This document shows positions 60,436-64,000 of a stretch of DNA of 64,000 nt, one piece after another; the first letter of the stretch is position 1; the number at the start of each line of letters is the position of its first letter. The notes beneath the pieces were generated by a model. That model was not told the DNA's origin, did no database searches, and worked only from the letters and a program-made list of their open reading frames with translations. Source of the DNA: Istiophorus platypterus. Lineage: Eukaryota; Chordata; Actinopteri; Istiophoriformes; Istiophoridae. The position numbers were made by a program, and so were the translations under genes. Location: the NCBI GenBank assembly GCA_016859345.1, contig CM029126.1:3554001-3618000 (forward strand), given 5' to 3'.

Positions 60436-63400
60436 TTATCTGAGATCTTTGGTGACTTTGGAGACTTTGAGAACTTTGTAAATGTCATTGGAAAAGACTG
60501 TGGTGAAGTAGGGTCGCGAGTTCCTGGACATGTGGGTGCAGAGGGGGGTTTTACCGAGGTTCTGGGGATCCTCGATGTCCCAGATCTCTGGCATGCTGCA
60601 CCCAGGCCTGGGCAAAAGAGAGACAGAGGAGAACAGATGAATGAGAAAGAAAGACAGAAAAAAGAAAACGATTGCTCATCAGAAGCTCCTCTTTGAGCAA
60701 AATCTCCCACTTTTCTCATTGTAAATTTAATACACAGACAGTGACAGAAGTGACAGAAAACGTGGCCCCAGATATAAATGTGTAGGCCGCTGTGAGCTGG
60801 CACTGGTGGTGCCGTGGTACCTCGTCCGCCTGGTGCACCAGGAGTCCTCCAGGACAAAGAAGTCCACTCCCAGCTTCATCAGGTTTCTCTTCACGGTTTC
60901 TCCGGACATGCGGCTGTACATGGAGTAGACCAGCTTGGTTCTCTCTCTGTAGGGAAACAAAAATACAGCAGTGTTACAATGCAGGACAAGGATGACAACT
61001 TCAGTCACATTTTATGTAGAAGTACAGCTGACAGATAATAAAATAATAACAATATAAAGAGAGGACACAACCCCAGAACTTAAAGAGAACAAAAAGACTG
61101 AAATCAGGATTTGTGCTTCAGTGTCAACTTGTACTTGAAAGTTCAGGATTTTTAAAGACAGAACTTCGAACCTACAAATATTTGGATGCTCTCAAAGTTG
61201 TAGTTAGTTTTTAATTTGCCATACGATTGGTCAATTTCACAAAGGATTACTATACATCGCTTTTTATTGAAAACATAAAAAAAAAAATAAAATTAATCAA
61301 GAAAGTTTAATAATAAAAAAAAAAAAACCCGACAGCTTTATCTAAATAGTTGTACGGTTGTTTGCAAAAACAACACATTTTGTCGATTTCTGAGGTGAAA
61401 ACACTAAGCATATAAAAACCACTGCAGCCAACAGGAATCAAAATTAGTTACTTTTTTATCTTCAATTATTATTTTTTTTTAAATAATTTTGGCATATACA
61501 AAAGTTTGGGCACCCCACTGAGTCAGTCCTTAGCAACACCCCCCTTGACAGCTTGTGAAGATTTTCTGAAGCAGCCCAGAGTCTTTCTATTCTTCACAGT
61601 CTGTTCCAGCAGATCACTTAAGATTTTGAGATATTTTTAGACCATTTTGCACAAACAGGATGTTTAAGATCGACTCTGAGATTATCAGTGACATTCAGGT
61701 CATGGGGTTGTGGCAGCCAAAGTTTTCAAAGCTTCAGCTTGTGTTTCTATAATTAATTAACGGTGGATTTTTAGGTTTGCTTTGTTCATTATCCAATTTG
61801 CATTGGTTCCTGTGCCACACAATCCCAAAGCACAAGAAGGGGAGGTTATTTAGTATGGACTTAGTGGTCTGCCCAAACGTTTGCGCAAGCCACAAATGTT
61901 GTTTAATTAAAGTCATAAAATGAAAGGTAACAGTGCATTAACATCTGACATTTCTAGTTTCAAAAATAAATTAGAAAGAAATTAATTTGGTGCCCAAACA
62001 ATTTGTTTCATGGCCCCACAGCTCAGACATCTCATTGCATTCGATAATAATTTATTTTCTTCATGATGCAGGTTTAACCACACTTATTACAATGTGAAGC
62101 CTTTTGGGCAAATGTGTGATAACACACTTATTATTCAAAGGATTTCTCCTGTAATTTCCTGATTGGATTTGAAGATTTAATAAACAATATCCTGCTGTGT
62201 ATTGACAGCACACAGATCAGGAACGGGTCCTTTCTTTTTCTCTTCCCGTCTCTGATTTGATCTCATCTGCCATGAGCTCCACTGACCTCAGACCAGCGTC
62301 TTCATAGTGGGGATGGTTGACGATGGGCCGTCCTGTGGACAGCTTCACACTGGCCATGGTGGGCATTGCCCCCGCAAACACAGAATCTGTATGATGGAAA
62401 AAGACAAAGAAAAAAGTCACACACTTGTTAAGTGGTTATGATATAAAATAATACAATAATGTCCTATTATAGAGAATAACAGACCCAGGTCAAAAGATGT
62501 CCAAGTGTCCAGGTCAAAACTGGATAAAATGTGGTTGAAAAGTTAGTGTTTTTATTGTCTCATTTATATGTAACTAAAAATACACCATACATCAATGGTG
62601 TATATTTATTTATTTATTTTTTTAAAAAATGGTATATGTTGTTCAGACCAAAATTTTAGAGTCATTTAAGTAATGCTGAAGAAAACCTTAAATCCTAGAG
62701 GTCTTGATGTCTTATGACCTTCAAATTGTCAACAAGTACAAGCACACACAGTTATGTTAGAGAGTAATGTGTCTTTTTTCTCACAATCTCTAAGTGAATA
62801 CCGACACCAGCTATATAGCAGAGAAACCAGAGAGACAACCAATGTCTGACATCGTGTACTGAGGCCATTCATCATGAACTTGTTATATAATCTAGAATGT
62901 CTGATGCAGTCTAACATTGTCAGTATTTTAAAAAGGCATAGGAAACTCAAAATCATTCATTTAATAGATTGTAATCATTTATGTTGTCTTGCCATCAGCT
63001 CCTAGAAATGTCATGTTTGCCTAAACGTTATTATGGTTATTTCCTGGTTCAGACTCCCGGGTTTTAAGCCAGTTTGGCTCGGTTTCATCAGAGGAAACAG
63101 GTCCAGACGAGGACCCCCCCCCCGCCCATCGCCCACGCAGATCTGTGATTGACGGTCATTAGCGTAATCGGTGTAGACAGGAGGCGACATCCTTGACATC
63201 TGTGAAGCGTTAGGCAGGATTTTCTGCCACGACACTTCCATGCCGCTGGTTCCAAGTGACGAGGAAAAAGGGCGGATTTGCGTTCTGTGCAAAAATTCAT
63301 GATTGAGCTCGGCACCAAACAAACTGAGTTGTGAACAGTTCAGTTTTGATGAAAAAGAAAACCTACAGTAAACTTATTCCTCAAAAAAACTACTTTGCCA

Positions 63401-63878
63401 TTATGTAACTCATCACACTGAGCAGCAGAAGGATCAGGATCACTATTTTCATTGTAGCCATGGAAACAGGCGACTCCACCTACCAGGGCGGGTGTTGTCC
63501 TGGATCCAGTCCAGCAGCTCCTCCTGTGGCAGGTTGCTGAACTCTCCGATGATCGCCCACTGGGCCTGGAGGTTGGCCACTCCCTGTACGGCCATGACGG
63601 CCATGATGGCGAACACCACAACCTGGTGCTTAAACTTCTCCCCGATCCAGCCGAACAGCTGACGTGACATACCCAAAGAGCCGTTTATTAAAACACAGAA
63701 CGTGAATCTAGTATATATATTTTTTGTGATGACTCTACATGTGGTGGGAGGGACAGACCTGATTAGAGCAGACAAGCGAGGCCATGATACACATGTGGGG
63801 CGTCAGGAAGAGCTTCAGGCGCATGATGAGGATGGCCAGGACGGCGAATGCCACCAGCTGAAGACTGTGATACACCAT
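60436..63878 (-). CDS. dpy19l1: dpy19l1-type C-mannosyltransferase, 3' part only (5' end beyond window)
   Basis: ER multi-pass enzyme of the DPY19 family, which transfers mannose from dolichol-phosphate-mannose to Trp in WxxW motifs of secreted and membrane proteins. Five coding exons are visible: 63878-63759, 63658-63484, 62386-62287, 60946-60821 and 60607-60436, joining in phase to 693 bases (230 residues plus stop), about the last third of a roughly 670-residue protein. Visible parts are hydrophobic segments (LVAFAVLAILIM; VVVFAIMAVMAVQGVANLQ), the AGAMPTMASVKLSTGRPIVN segment with NHPHYED, the YSMYSR segment, and the GCSMPEIWDIEDP tail ending at TKDLR. The CSMPEIWD and NHPHYED segments favour the L1 class over L3. 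Whether it is dpy19l1 or a lineage-specific L1-like paralogue is not decided. The reading continues upstream across 63879, where an acceptor 'ctccctccag' marks the intron. Confidence 0.9.
61494..61885. mobile_element. short DNA-transposon remnant in dpy19l1-type intron
   Basis: 'tacaaaagtttgggcac' near 61496 and, reverse-complemented, 'gcaaacgtttgggca' near 61880 form imperfect terminal inverted repeats about 390 bp apart. The interior has no transposase frame. The end sequence resembles Tc1/mariner-derived fish repeats starting 'agtttgggcacc', a recalled similarity. Confidence 0.5.
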
Positions 63879-64000
63879 CTGGAGGGAGACAAGTTCACAG
63901 TCAGTCATGAAAAAAACTGCCAGGAGGGCACAGAGAAAATAACTGGGAAAACTGAAAAAAACCCCCCAAAAAAACAACCAACAACAATAAAATTAACCTC

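Noticed and set aside
60045..60857. 270-codon open frame on the minus strand
   Set aside because: It overlaps the last dpy19l1-type exon in another frame and runs through intron and 3' flank. The in-phase exon ending at 60436 explains the conserved protein.
63011..63322. Overlapping minus-strand frames in the dpy19l1-type intron
   Set aside because: Flanking exons join in phase without them, and no conserved DPY19 segment is present.

Overview
This window is vertebrate nuclear DNA, most likely from a percomorph-type teleost fish. The evidence is long spliced genes with GT-AG introns, abundant (CA)n/(GT)n microsatellites, many degraded DNA-transposon remnants of kinds common in fish, and a pair of two-domain F-type lectin (fucolectin) genes. 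The species cannot be named from the sequence.

Layout. 1-12.0 kb: no gene recognised; it holds transposon debris, including a broken LINE with an internal minisatellite at 4.5-5.7 kb. 16.6-40.0 kb, minus strand: a complete smarcc1 gene (BAF155, core scaffold of the SWI/SNF or BAF chromatin remodelling complex), rebuilt as 28 coding exons and 1,137 codons plus stop, every junction in phase. Its 3' UTR probably runs down towards 14.0 or 12.1 kb, and its CpG-rich TATA-less promoter lies just above 40.04 kb. 43.6-47.7 kb and 49.7-54.2 kb, plus strand: two tandem secreted F-type lectin genes, each with a TATA box, a signal-peptide exon and two lectin domains of two exons each. 54.7-60.0 kb: two independent direct tandem duplications (about 0.68 and 1.54 kb). 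60.4-64.0 kb, minus strand: the last five coding exons of a dpy19l1-type C-mannosyltransferase whose 5' part lies beyond the right edge.

Relations. smarcc1 and lectin gene 1 are divergent, about 3.5 kb apart. Lectin gene 2 and the dpy19l1-type gene are convergent. Nothing suggests the three families share a pathway: they are a nuclear chromatin factor, secreted fucose-binding defence lectins, and an ER glycosyltransferase.

The most interesting signal is in the lectin pair. Exon 4 (first half of lectin domain 2) differs at 12 of 280 positions, and 6 of those 12 sit in four consecutive codons of the sugar-binding loop, changing all four residues, while exon 5 and the surrounding introns have diverged far more. 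This looks like homogenised exons with a protected or diversifying specificity loop. Coordinates of exons come from reading splice signals, codon phase and family homology by eye; UTR ends, repeat boundaries and transposon family names are less certain.
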